Of a stretch of DNA of 64,000 bases, positions 1-11,950 are shown in pieces. This DNA comes from Vanrija pseudolonga. Its lineage: Eukaryota; Basidiomycota; Tremellomycetes; Trichosporonales; Trichosporonaceae. Both the position numbers and the translations under genes were made by a program. The notes beneath the pieces were generated by a model. It saw only the letters and a program-made list of their open reading frames with translations, had not been told where the DNA came from and searched no databases. Positions within the stretch are counted from its first letter, which is position 1. Each line of letters starts with the position of its first letter. The DNA is taken from contig NC_085856.1 in the NCBI RefSeq assembly GCF_020906515.1, forward strand, positions 1-64,000. Reading direction: 5' to 3'.

Positions 1-3000
1 TCTCCACACTCCCCCCTCACCCCCACCCTAGCTAGCAGCTTGATGTCCGGCTTGAAACCCGCGCGCTCCAGCATCTGCCTACAATGTCAGCTGCAGCGCC
101 ACCTCCACAACCGACAAGTAGTTGCTCTTGAGCTACGCCCGTCAGCATTCACTCTCTCACACACCCTCACGGTTTCGCAGTGCTGATACACGGACTGAAT
201 GGACAGGCACAGCGAGATCGCCAGCAGACACCAGCACTGACTTTGCGCATACCGCTTGTACCTTTGCTGTCAGCCCATCCCTCCGGCCCACCCCAGCTCA
301 CCTCAAATGCTCCGTCCCCTCCCCCCACGTAGTCGAAACTAGCCACTCGCCCTCATCCTCCGGGTAGACATCGGCTCCGCCTGGGGCGTCAATAACCACC
401 TTGGGCTTCGTGAGCAGGTTGAAAGCCTTGTCGCCATTCTCCTCTCTGCCGCGGTGCAGAAGGCTGAGCACCAGCGATCGGTTCCACCGGGCATCGTTGA
501 CCACGTCCGACGAAGACTGCAGAGGAGCACACTCAAGGACCCGCTGGCATGTTAGCTGCCGCCCTCGCTGCTGGCTCACCTCGAGCACTCGGCAAGTCAC
601 TGAGCGTAGTGGTCAGCGTGACAGTGTCCACCTCAACATACACTTCGTTGGGCATTGACGATAGTGAGCCTGCGCCGTCAGTCTTGCTCAACCCCTCCAC
701 TCACCATCACCGAAACAACCGAAATCAGAGACATGCGAGAGTCACCACGCTGATCAACACCGCCGGCCTTGTCCTGTTCAATCTTGGAACACAGATCCTT
801 CACGTCAGCTTCCGGTAACACTCCCAACCCACCTCGATCATGACATGAAGTCTGTTCCAGTTGGATTGGTCGCACAACAAGGCCGCTCCATGTTGAACAA
901 GAGTGCGCATCATCGTAGTAAACGGCTCCGCATTGGCATGCCCAGCCTCGATGTTCTCGATGGCCATGCGAATGTACACAAGGTACTCCATGAGCCTGTC
1001 GGCCAGTTCGCTCTGCTGATTCAGCCAGCCTCTCATCTTCAGCCCACCTTTTCATCGCCTGGGGCCATCTCGCTGTACCTGCTCACTGGCACCCATTAGC
1101 ACCTCCCAATTCCACCATCACAACCTCTCACTCTTTCCCTGGAGGCACGCAAAAGAGCAAGTCGCGTAATGAACGGCGATGTCGGGGTCGCAATCGATAG
1201 GAGCGATGGCCTGGTACAAGGAGATAATCTGTGAGGTCAGCATCCCCGCACCATCTCAGTCCTCACTCACCACGCCTGTAAAGTCGAACAGCTCGGATAC
1301 GAGGGCAGAGGGCCATGACAATGCACCAGTCACTCCGACGCTGAACGCTTGTGCAATGTCAGCGACGCCACCGGCCGTTCCAACCCCGTGACCAACCAGC
1401 CTTGTAGAGCCAGGCAATCTCCTTGATGTACTCGGCTCCTTCACTACTCTGATAGAGGTAATTGACGATTTCAGCAGCTAATGTGTCGTCAATCTTGTGT
1501 TGGTCAAATGGCCTACCGCTTCCCATGTAGTTGACAAAGGTACCAGCGACCTCCTCACTGGTGGGTCAGCCGCTGGATCAGTGGCAGGTCTCACTTGCTG
1601 TTCTCCTCTCTCATCTGGAACATCGTTGACTCGATGAGGCACCTGCACGGTCAGGCTGGTCCGAAGTTGAGGTACGCCACCAACCTAACCAGCGTAATGC
1701 TGTGCGTGTGGATGCTTGATCCAGAGTAGGGTTCCTCAAGGCCTCGAGGGGGGCCTGCAGACTCATTTCCAGAGCACCGTGGAGCTGCTTCTCGACGGAG
1801 ACCTGACTACAGGTGATGTTCAGCCGAAGTGCCCTTGCCACAATGGCACCACAATACTTACACGATCAGAAGTAGCTGCTTGCTGTCGAGGTCACTACAG
1901 TTGAGGATTGCGGTAATGGCAGAAACAGCTAATACAGTTGTCAGCTCAACTGTGGAAACTGAACGAACCGGCAAGCTCCCTTCCTTGCTGAGCCGCAATG
2001 AGGAAGCCGAGATAGTGGGTGGAAACCTCCGTAGCAGGGCACTGGTCGAGATGGGCTTGAGCGGCAAGAAAGTCTCCTGCGTTGATACAACAGAGGGCGG
2101 CCTTGCTATCGGCGTCAGCTCACACGCTTGTATGAGAACCCACCGCCTGCACTTGGACGCATTGTCGCGCCCTCAAGGCATGAGGGACTTGTGGCACCCA
2201 AGAGCATCTTTCACAGTCAGCGGACGCTCGTGAGTTGCTCACTCCACTCACACCGCTCGGCAGCGTGTGGGAAGTTGGATTCTTTCGCCGATGCATCACC
2301 GAGGCCCCAGATAATCTGCAAGTTAGCCAACCATTGCACTGCGCTGAATCGTGTCTCACTGTTTGGCAGGCGGCCGCGCTGGCTTTCCTGTCGAGCTCTG
2401 CTTCGGCCGCACCGATCCCTGTTCTGTCAGCTTCAATGGTCATTCCTTAAATCGCTCACTGTCCAGCGCTTGATTGGCCAAACGCAGGGCTGTTTTCTAG
2501 TCCTTCTCCATCTTGCGGACACCGATCCAGATTCCCACGATGATACGAGAGATGTGAACGGCGCCAGCATTGACCTCCAAGGCTTTGCTGAGGAGCTCTT
2601 GTCGAGCAAAGCGCTACAAGTCGGAACTACAGTGGGTTTTTTTTCAGTTTTCGGCTGACCTACTACCGCGAGAGGGACGATATCTCTCCCAGGAGCCTGC
2701 GTGTTAGATCGGTACGAGCAACAGGGCTCACTCGATAACGGTTTCCTCTGTCAATGTCACTGCTTCAATGATGGCGGATAGGGCTGGGGTTAGAAATGCG
2801 GACCACCTCGATTCTCACCAGCCCTGACATCTTCTTCCTTTGCCTCCTGCTGTTGAAGCATTTGGAGTTGGAGAATCTTGACGTCGTAGACATTGCGCGG
2901 ATCCTGTTGCACTTAGTATTAGCCTTCAGTGCAAATTTTTACCAGCGTGTTTGTCACGGCGACATAAAAGATGATGAAACCCAGAAGTGTTATTCAACTC

Positions 3001-4525
3001 ACTCCCACTGCGCAGCAAGGCCATCTGGGAGAGTCAGCAAGAGGGGGATCAGAGGCTTTCTACCTACCTGCAGCTCTTCAAAACCCAGGAGCGGGCCCGT
3101 AGTCTTCGCTCTCTCGACGATTTATATGCCCAGGGAAAACTAAGCTCCAGCCTCAACGGCCTGAGAGGGCACTTTGCAGAGAGCTTCACCAACGGCAAAA
3201 CCCTCTGCCCGATGGTGAGGAGCTATTTGTGAGTCGTGTGACCGGGTAAGGACATTCTCACATTGTTGCCACCAAGAATCCCATCTCGGTCAATGGCTGA
3301 AGTGTTAGATGATACGGAAATGAACCACTTACATGTCGCCTTTTCGATCATCGACAACGCAAAGTCATAATTCACGTCCGTGACAGCCTGGGAGGTCAGC
3401 TCGACGAGAGAAGCAGCCCATACAATGCCAGAACGGGCAAGGTAGTAGAGGGTGAGTGCAGAGAGGCGGATCTTCTCTTCAGTGGGGTCATCAGCGTTGG
3501 TTGGACCTCAGTTGACGAGTCGCTGCTCGAGCTGCGTCGTTAGTATTAGAAGGTTGGGTGTCAGTACCTCTGCCGCCCTCTCGCACAGCGAGTTCGCCTT
3601 CAGCGAGTCACCAGCGACTGTGACTGTCAGTGGTGCTTGTGAGTTGCTCTGGGCCTACGAGAAAGCGAGGATGCAGCCTTGGATGCCAGCATCAGAAGGC
3701 GGCTCAGGACTGTCGTCAGCTTCCACCGCCTAGATCACGAAAGCTCACATCGCCCGAGCACCCCAGTCGAGGTGGCGGCGTCAATGAGCTTGAAGACGAC
3801 ATACTTGACTGGGATGACATGTTAGTGGAACTGAAGACCGTCGGGGAAGACTCACTCTGGGCAACAACGAGCATGTCTGTCTTCCTTGGCAGACTCGAGA
3901 CCGTTGTTCATCTTGTAATCGGCTGAGAAGGCGAAGTTCCAGAGGCGGATACCTGGAGGGTGAGTGGGACCGGGGTGGTGAGGTATGATAAGGATTCGCT
4001 CACCTTCCTCGTCTAGCCAATCCGCCTGCTTGAGCTCTTCTTCACCCTCTCGACGCCTGTTTAGACGCCGAGGAAGACCATCAACGGCGAGAGCGAGGGC
4101 GTAGATGGCTGAGGAGAGTTGGCCGCGTTCATCAGGTGGAGTGTGGGGGCTGGTGGGTACTTGCACTTAGCTTGCTACTTGATAGAAGCCTTACAATGCA
4201 TCTGAGGTGCGCGTCAGCAGGTGCGCTGACTGCTTGTCACCTACCTTGGACCGCCGAATGGGCTGGAGTTGCCATCGTTGCCGGCGACAGCGAATGTGTA
4301 GGTCGGGGTGGGGGATCAGAACGATGGTAAGTGGAAGGAGGAGGGGGTCAGTTGGAATGGAAAGAGAGATGACTGAAGGATGAGAGAAAGTGGAGAGTGT
4401 GAATGGAGGAAGGCGAGGAAGACGAGGCGAGGAGTGCAAGTGCAAGTGGGTGGATGTCATGACGTACTTGATTCTGAGCGGGTCAAAGTTGGGGCCCCGT
4501 GTCTGTCGTAATCCACCCTGGCTAT
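1..4525 (-). pseudogene. many-exon gene for a large, probably helical protein; family not recognised; interrupted
   Basis: The minus strand carries a chain of short coding stretches separated by GT..AG introns of about 40-60 bp. Clear exons include 3260-3600 (a long amphipathic helical run containing LYYLARSGIVWAASLVEL), about 2840-2915 (DPRNVYDVKILQLQML), 1990-2110 (FLAAQAHLDQCPATEV), 800-1036 (LADRLMEYLVYIRMAIENIE) and 300-520 (VVNDARWNRSLVLSLL). Alternating helical, leucine- and alanine-rich segments suggest a TPR or solenoid protein. A Spo22/Zip4-type meiotic TPR protein was considered because one segment pairs a 'LDQCP' turn with 'AILNCSDLDSKQLLLI', but this is weak. At least one frameshift (near 3,870) and one in-frame stop (near 3,500) interrupt the frame, and the start could not be fixed; exons seem to reach about 4,525. 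The gene runs off the left edge. The plus-strand open frames here are shadows. Confidence 0.45.
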
Positions 4526-4945
4526 GAATGAGCCTGATAAGGTAGGCGTGCGTGCAAGTCATTTCAGTGACGCATTCTGCCACCCACCCAGTCAACCACC
4601 CCCACCCCACCCGGCTGGCTGGCTCACCTCCACTTGTGTCCGCTCCCGGCACCGTCTCACACTGACGGCGGCGGCGTCCTCTGCCAGTCACACGGCCTGC
4701 CTCGCAACCTGCAGCCGACGCCCTCACCCACCCACCCTTGCTTCTCTCTCCCCACTCATCTCTCTCATCCCTCTACGCGTATCATCACATCAACTTCTAT
4801 TCTCACAACTACCCACCCACCTCTCACTCATAGCCCACCCCCACCATCCACAGGGCTACTAGAGCCACAGAGGTCACACCTCGTCGTCGTCACTCAACCT
4901 CACCACCACCGACGTCACCTCACCTATCGTCGCCACCCGCGCGCC

Positions 4946-7415
4946 ATGGCGTGGTTCAACCCTCTTACATCGCCCTCGGCCGTCGAGTCACCCAGCTACC
5001 CCATACAGCCTGGAAGTGAGTACCGCGTGCCGCGTTGTGGTGCCTATGTGCGTCGCTGACGCGTCAAACGCTGACTTGATCACTCAGCCAAGTACCTCCA
5101 TCTGACCATTCTCGATTCACATGATAAGAACACGGCACGCGACGTGACCATCAACGAGCTTGTCCTGTCGCTTGCCGACGACAGTGACGTGACGACAGGC
5201 CGTACGCTGCCCCAGGCTCCAAGGGCGGATTCCACATCGGGCGCAAGGCTGCTGGCAACACTCCCCAGGGGCGTTGCTTCGGTGCAGGGTGGTTAGGGAT
5301 CGCGCGTTGCGCCGGTCAATGTCAAGCTTGTCCCGTGATGCCGTCTCCCGTTACGCCCTCATCCTCTCATCCTAGCGCCGCGGGGCGAGCACCGCTAACA
5401 CATTCCAGGCCTTCACCTCTAGCGTTCTTTCGCGCAGCCATGCGCAGATTGTCGTCGACGTCAACGGCCTGGTCGTCATCCACGACCTCGAGAGCATGCA
5501 TGGCACCAACATTCAGGGGGCGTCGGGCAGCTTCCCGATCACTGTTCCCTCTGGCCGCGCCTTAAGTCCTGGACGGTGACGTGCTCATCTTTGGCAAGCA
5601 GATCTGAATGAGGGGCCAGCACCACCAGCCTCTTCGCATCAAGACCACGTTCCTGTTCCCTACGACTGGCAAGCTCGAGGGCGGTCGCCAGCGCCGTACC
5701 GAGGCGACGTTTGGACCGAGGAGGACATCTACCTCATCAACTCTCATCTTAACCCTTCGCCTAAAGCTCAAGATGGCCAGTCTACCCGTCGCTTCAGCTA
5801 CGGCATTCCCGAGTGGCTCCTTTACGAGTCTGACGCCGAGGAAGATCTTCCACGCGGCAAGCCAACCGACGACATGGGCGACCCTGCCAATGATGAGATT
5901 ATCGTCATCGAGGACGACGAGGACGTCGAGGACGTCGAGGACGTTGAGGACGTCGAGGACGGCAATGCGCTCCCTGGGTCGTTCCAGTCCGTGGTTGTTG
6001 TCGAGCCAGTGATTGTTGTGGACGACAATGACATCACTGTGAACGTTGAGCGCGTCGAGGACGTGCCGGCTCGTCCCATCACCAACCTCGTCTCTGCTCC
6101 TACCATCGACCTCACCTCAGTTTTAAGCGAGGCGGGTTACGCCGACAGCAACCGTGACGAGCGCAAGGACTATGGCGAAGCCGACGACTTCAACGAGCGC
6201 GACGCGCACGTCTCATCCGACCACTACGAGGACGACTACTATGGCGACGACCACGAAGGCTCGGATCACGACGAGGACGACCGTGTCTCGGACGACCGTG
6301 TCTCGGACGACCGTGTCTCGGACGGCTCGTCGCGTTACCGCCCGAGGCTAAGTCGCCGCCTTACCGCCTCACCTCTCCTGCAGCGGACGGGGAGGACCGT
6401 GAGCCGTCTCCCGACCCCTACCCCGTCCAGCAGCCCCAGTTCAGCTTGGTCGAGCTCGAGATTGCGTTCAACCAAGTCGCCGAGCAGGTGGCCGCCGAAG
6501 TGCAGGCCACGTTTGGCGACACCCTCGACCGTCTCTTTAACGACTTCGCCGGCGACCACGACGACAACTGTGACGTCGAGTCGAATCATGCGGCTGGAGG
6601 CAGCGATCACCCGCTGGCCAGTATCGCCGCCCCCACCAGCCCTGGCTTCTACCGTCCCGATGCCCATGGCGGCTACTATGACGGCTACTACTCGGAGGGC
6701 CATGATGAGGACCAGGACGTGGTCGAGCATGAGGAGGACGACGACGACGAGGATGACGACTCGGACAAGGACTGGACTTCCGATTCCGAGGCCAAGGGGT
6801 CGGACGATGAGCACGACAGCAGCGAGGACGACTCGATGTCTGAAGACGAGGAGGAGGATGAGCACTACGACGACGACGTTGTGAAGGAGTAAGTTGGCCG
6901 GGGCGTTGGGGGCAGGGCTTGCGCTGACACGTCACAGGAAGACGGGCATGGATGTCGTTGTGTCGACGCCCGGCACCCAGGACAAGAGCGTCGGCGTGTC
7001 GTCCTACCACACTGCCACGGCGTTCCCATCACCTCCTCTGTGAGCCGGCGATGGCAACCCGGTTCACGCGCTCACGGTGCGTGAGCTCGTGGAGGCCGTG
7101 GATACGCCGACGGTCACACGCACTGCGGGACTTCTGACGCCGCCGTCGACCCGCAAGCGGACATTCGCGGCCATGGAGGACGCCGAGGTCGATGCGATGG
7201 GTGCGACTCCCGACGTCTCAGTTGTTCTTGAGACCCCTTCCAAGACTACGTCTGTCAAGGCCGAGGCCCCTGCCACCGCGCCGGACATCGAGGCGCCCGC
7301 GCGCCCCATCAAACGCCAGCGCAGCCTCGCCGGCGACATTGGCATTCTCGTCCTCGGCGTTGCCATTGGTAGCGTGGGCACGATCGCGGGTCTCCTCCAG
7401 CTCGCGGGCGAGTGA
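4946..7415 (+). pseudogene. FHA-domain protein with acidic linker and C-terminal membrane anchor; frame interrupted
   Basis: The start ATG at 4946 is followed by an intron (about 5013-5087) and then KYLHLTILDS. An FHA domain follows: GFHIGRKAAG near 5228, then SRSHAQIVVDVNGLVVIHDL and HGTNI at 5437-5515, and VLDGDVLIFGK near 5570. These are the usual GR, SxxH and N-containing FHA strands, so the domain should bind phosphothreonine peptides. After it come a long acidic, probably disordered region with short repeats (DVE near 5925-5960, DDRVS near 6276-6320), a helical part near 6446, and a C-terminal hydrophobic segment ending GLLQLAGE. FHA plus tail anchor recalls SLMAP/Far9/Far10-type STRIPAK membrane adaptors, but no coiled coil was seen. 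The frame shifts near 5,225, 5,565-5,605, 5,700 and 6,340-6,440, and there is an in-frame TGA at 7041-7043. An intron at about 6889-6938 uses GTAAGT. Either a decaying gene or a poorly assembled one. Confidence 0.6.
6276..6320 (+). repeat. 15-bp coding tandem repeat, 3 copies
   Basis: The unit gacgaccgtgtctcg occurs three times in exact head-to-tail copies and encodes DDRVS in the acidic region of the FHA protein. It is an in-frame minisatellite likely to vary in copy number. Confidence 0.9.
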
Positions 7416-7598
7416 GCCGGCGTGAGTGAACCCGCACGCGAGCGCGGGCGTACGAGCTGCGCTCGCCCTGCCGGTCGTTGTACAGCAAGTATGTAAGGCA
7501 CAAAGATACCCTTGGATGTGGTCGTAGCGTGTGTCTGGCCGTATGAATGTGTATGAAAGTCAAGATGGTGGATAAGGTGGGTAGATGGGTAGTTATGT

Positions 7599-8736
7599 CT
7601 ACGGCAAGTACACGTCCTCGCCGTTGCGGACATACAAGTCGTGCACAATATCGTGCACGCCAGGCTCAAAGTGGCGCCAGCCGTCGACCTCGAAAGAGAG
7701 GACAGCGCCAACGTGCACACCGCCGACGTCCTGGTAAAGCTCGACAGCGACACCGTCGCGGAGCAAGGCCTTGACAAGCGCCTCGATCTCGCAGACAAAG
7801 CACTCGCGCGTGCCGACAGTGACGAAGACACGCGAGCTAGCGAGACAGCGCCACGCGTCCTCCTCCGCCAGCGCGGGCGAAAAGAGCCGCCCGCGCACCG
7901 CGTCCGGCGTGTAATGGCGGGCGACGGAGCGGGCCGCGCGCGCAAGCGAGGGCGGGTAGATGAGATCCGTGCCCGCGTTGGTCTGGTACGTGTCGAACGA
8001 GGCCGTGAAATCGGCCCAGGGGGACCTGAGGGCCAGCCCGCGCTGGGCCGGCTGGCCCGTCGCGCCGAGCGGGCTCGACAGCGAGAGGGACAGATGCCCG
8101 CCGGCCGAGTCGCCGACGAGCACGATGTCGCCGGCGCTGAAGCCCAGCGTGGTGGTCGCGTACTCCCATGCCGCGAGCGTGTCGAGCAGCGGCGCGAGGT
8201 ACGCCGTCGCCACGTCGACGGCCTTGCGGTAGTGCACCGTGAAGACGCGGAGGGCCGTGCTCTTCGCCAGCCGGGCGGCGAGGGGCGTCCAAAGGGGGTG
8301 GCCTGCGACGTATGCACTAAGAGGGGGGTTAGCTGCTGCCTGTTGCTGCTGCATACGCTGACTCACCCGCCATGGAGGTAGATGATGAGCTTCTCGCCCT
8401 TCGCCGCGCGCGCATCGTTTCATCGCGGCGTACACCTTCGTGGCGGGGTCCAGCGCCATGGGGGCAAGGATCGCCGCCTCGTCCCAGCTCTCGGCGTCCC
8501 TATACGCCCCAAAGACGCGGGTGATGGTGTTGAACGCGCGTGCGAAGAGGTACGCCTTGAGGCTCTTGAAGGGCCGGAAGAGGAGGTACAGGATGCCATA
8601 GTACGTACGGGAGGGAGAGGATGGCCGCGCCGATGCCGAGGAGCGCGCGCCGGCGGAAGGCGCTGAAGGGGATGCCGTTGGGCGCGCTGGGGTCGGGATC
8701 TGTTGTGCGGAGGGCTGTAGTGTTGGCGCTGGACAT
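7599..8736 (-). pseudogene. alpha/beta hydrolase (hormone-sensitive lipase-like esterase), two frameshifts
   Basis: The ATG at 8736 starts MSSANTTALRTTDPD and leads to a hydrophobic N-terminal helix (ALLGIGAAILSLPYVLW) that could anchor the protein. Next come LFRPFKSLKAYLF, the oxyanion-hole motif IIYLHGG at the end of an exon, and an intron of about 60 bp at 8,310-8,370. The nucleophile elbow is GDSAGGH (near 8,110), and the end of the protein holds the histidine segment VGGVHVGAVLSF. This is the layout of the HSL/abhydrolase-3 esterases that hydrolyse small esters or lipids. The frame shifts once near 8,595 (after LSLPYV) and once near 8,420 (before the HGG motif), so the gene as written is not translatable in one frame. 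It converges with the FHA gene, with about 180 bp between stops. Substrate cannot be told from sequence. Confidence 0.75.
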
Positions 8737-10560
8737 GGTGGATGCTGGCTGGTGTGATGGGAAGAGAGAGAACAGACGCGTAGATTGATCCCCGTCTTGT
8801 TCTGCCCATCGTGTGCAGCGCACTTTTCGTCGTCCTCGCGGTCGTAAATTTCTTTGTCACATCGGATGGCGTTCAAACCGTCCCCAGCTTGCCCAAGTGT
8901 CACGAAGTAGGGCTCAGGGGTCTTGAAATCGTTGAAGGGAGAGTGGCGTGAGTGAGAGATGTGTATCTCGAATGGTGGTTCGAAAGAGAGGCTGTCTTCT
9001 TCTAGCGACTTCACCGGTATGGTCACGAGGCCCTGCCAAAGCAACACGGGCGGGGGGGGGGGGGGGGTTCATCTACACTCGCAACATGAAATGAGACAAC
9101 GTCAAGGACGGTCTGACTGTTGTGATGCTGATCTTGTTGTTGGCATGAAGAACAAAACTCTGCAGAGCCTTTGACCACGTCAAGGTGTGTATTTGTCTCG
9201 TGTGGGCCCGCCCGTCACCGTAATTTCAACATCGAGGACATCCCCTCTGGTATGAGACTGTACCCTTGTTGCCCTCCTGTCCGTGCTCTTTGGCTTGAGC
9301 CAGCTCCGCCGCATGATCCCTTGGCGAACACTGAGAAGACCGCAGTACGAATCGCACGCAGCTTTCACTCATGCCCCTATGAGCTACAAGTGCTTCGGCA
9401 ACGCCCTTTCATAGGCCTACTGTTGACCCCCTCCGTTCTCCACATCTGGCCACGGTCACGCCCAAGTGCTGGGCAAAGATAGTGGAAATGGGGGCAGTGG
9501 TGATACTAGCCTTTTGGCCGCAGTATCGTCGGCGAGTATGCTACCCAGCACATGTGACGCGTTGCACCGGATCAATGATCTCGAGGAGTGAAAAGCCAGA
9601 CGAAGTGGGAATGTAACGGATTATCTAGGCCATATTGACACCTGTTGACCAGCATGGACAGCTTTCGTTTCCTGCGAAAGCCGAGCTGGAAGGTGTGTGT
9701 CCACAGGAAGGAGCTGCCCGGCCCGCATGCCCGGTACGACGTTGATGGCGTTCGAGTCGAAACACCCTGCCACGTCGACGATGATGTGAGGCCTGTGGGG
9801 GGGAAGGGGGGGGGCGAGGGGCGGAGACTGCCGCCGACTTGGGAAAACAGCTACAAAGATCATGAAAATTATGGTCATGGTTACAAGATCTTGCAGATTA
9901 TGATCATGGCTACCCGCTAAGCAGAAGCAGAAGCCAAGGTGCGGGGCTGATTCTGAGTAGTAAGCCCGCGGGCCGGTCTCACACTTCGGCGTGTGCTCGG
10001 TCTGGCATTCGCCTGAGTTACCATTTGTGGGAGGTCCGTAGCGCACTAGCAGCGATACTGAGATGCACTGACGCTCAGATCTCGGTAATGGAAGTGATGA
10101 GTGACGCGCCCATGAACCTCATCACGGTGCCCATGACAAGCAGTGGAAAGAGCTTGCGGATAGTGTTAGACGGGGACGGAGGCGAGATGGAGCATGACGC
10201 CTTACTCTTTTGGCATGACAGCAGGTACCGTCAGCAGCGACTGTGTAGGTACTCTTGACATAAATGTAGAGGTAGCTCATATCATGGAAACATCTCTTGT
10301 GTCTAAAAACCGTGTCACCCCACTGTGAAGCGGTACACCTACTGGTTCAGACAAACGCCCTTCTCACTATTTCGAGGCGCGTTCACAATACCCCTGAAGA
10401 GTGTGCCAGGGCGTCCGCACTGATCAGTACGCTCATTGCGACGGTTTTTCATTGCCGTGTCCCTGTTTCCGACAGACCGCAAAGCTGTTTGAACCGCTAA
10501 TCTGCGCATGGACCGCATGTCAACCCAACTTTCCGTCCAGTTCATGCCTGAAGTGAGGTC
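8737..10560. other. gene-free stretch
   Basis: Only short unconvincing open frames lie here, on both strands. A run of 15 or more G at about 9051-9066 and a second G-rich patch at about 9797-9822 are the only marked features. This stretch marks the change from GC-rich genic DNA on the left to lower-GC DNA on the right. Confidence 0.5.
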
Positions 10561-11950
10561 TCACTTCCTTGTCTGAGCGTCTAAAGACGCTTCGCGTGCC
10601 TCACAGACCCGTTCTCGAGCCCGAACAGCCGCCTCTCGATCCCGAAGCTCATTTTCCATGGTTGCGGCTGTAGCAAAATCGTGGTCACTGGCAGTAACGT
10701 TAACACCTACTTGAATCCAGCACTGTTTATGCCTATGGCACCTACCTGGGAGGTTCCGGAACGGAGAATATGTCTTGCAGCCAATCTCCTATGGTCTTGA
10801 AGCTTAATAGCCGAGTTGTAGACGGGCGCCGGCTAGGCTTCGCAACTGTTAACTGGGATGCTCTGCCTTATTACCACACTTGGCAGCGTCATACCTTTGG
10901 GTTGAGAAGATGACCGGTGATGTCCTGCATTCCCTGCGAAAATTCGGTAGGAATAGAGCTCTCAATCGTTATGTTTCCCGGGTCGTTGGCGTACACTGCT
11001 GGAATACTGGAATGCGCATTGGGGTCACAAAATACCCTTCTTAGTTCCTCGCCATACTCACTCAAAGGTACACATCTCATATAGGAGGCACCCAAGGCTG
11101 AAGATATCTGCAGCTGGGCCGTAAGGGTGTCCTGCCTGTATTTCCTGTACCACTTCAGTCCTGCGGACGTACTTGCTCACCCACCGGCGCAACGTAGCCG
11201 CTTGTCTTTCACAGTCAGTCTCAACAAATCGGTGGCACCGGGAAGCATTCCGCGTACCCCTACTATGGAGATCGCATGCGACTTTTGTTCTTTCAGCGTG
11301 ACGGACAATCCAAAGTCTGCCAACTTCACTAGACCCCCGGACGTGAGAAGCACTGACGTCAGTTACGCATCTGAGCATCCTCCATCCATAATCAAGTACC
11401 CCAACGTACCATTCTCAGGTTTTATGTCACGATGCACAATGATAGAACCTTGCTTGAGGTGCCCATGACAGTGGTGAAGTCCGAGGAGGACTTGAAGAAA
11501 GATCGATTGCACGTCCTCCTCGAACATGCCTTGTCTAAGGGAAGTGGAGGTGAGCACGATGCTGAAGCAGGTCGAAATTGCGTGCCTCTCTCACCCAGCC
11601 TCCAAATAGTCGTCGAGTAAACCTCGCAGATCGCCACCGTCGCAGTATTCCATCACTAGATGAGTTTTGTGATCGTGCGTGATAACTTCGATGAAAGATA
11701 CGATATTGGGGTGAGACAAATGAGAGACGGTCGCGATCTCGTTGGCGAATAGTCGTAGACCTAAAGACGACCTCGTTTCTGTTTGGACTTTGATGGCGCA
11801 TACCTGAGCAGGTTAGTGTGTCATGGTTCCCTTGGAAAGGTCACGAAACTATCTCACCTGAGCATCCTTCGCTCTCTCGGCACGATACACAGTTCCGAAT
11901 CCACCTGCTCCCAGCCGACCTTGAACTACGTACCCTGGAATTTCGATCAT
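10561..11950 (-). CDS. NIMA-related (Nek) serine/threonine protein kinase
   Basis: The gene starts at ATG 11950 (MIEIPGYVV) and can be read through at least seven exons to TGA at 10561-10563. Exon 1 holds the P-loop (GRLGAGGFGTVYRAERA). Exon 2 holds VCAIKV with the ATP-binding lysine, the helix-C glutamate in ANEIATVSHL, HPNIV and the hinge LVMEYCDGGDL. Exon 3 has LHHCHGHLKQGSIIVHRDIKPEN, the catalytic loop. Then DFGLS, an activation segment read as GTSGYVAPV, and AADIFSLGCLLYEMCTF. The C-lobe ends NPKPSRRPST, and the last exon encodes a short coiled coil rich in RE (ENELRDREAAVRARE). Kinase plus coiled-coil tail, LHHCH and LGCLLYEMC fit the NIMA/Nek family, which acts in mitotic entry and spindle or septum control. 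The APE motif seems to read APV, depending on one splice site. The whole protein is short (about 330 residues) against NIMA or Kin3. Confidence 0.75.

Noticed and set aside
1-4525. Naming the first gene Spo22/Zip4 or a nucleoporin
   Set aside because: Only helical character and one loose TPR-like resemblance support it; the exon chain is incomplete and interrupted, so no family is claimed.
7064-8317. Long Arg/Ser/Pro-rich open frame (417 codons, minus) and matching long frames inside the GT4 and CE18 genes
   Set aside because: They are GC-rich antisense or shifted-frame shadows of the FHA, hydrolase, GT4 and CE18 genes: low-complexity composition, no motifs, and the true frames carry recognised domains.
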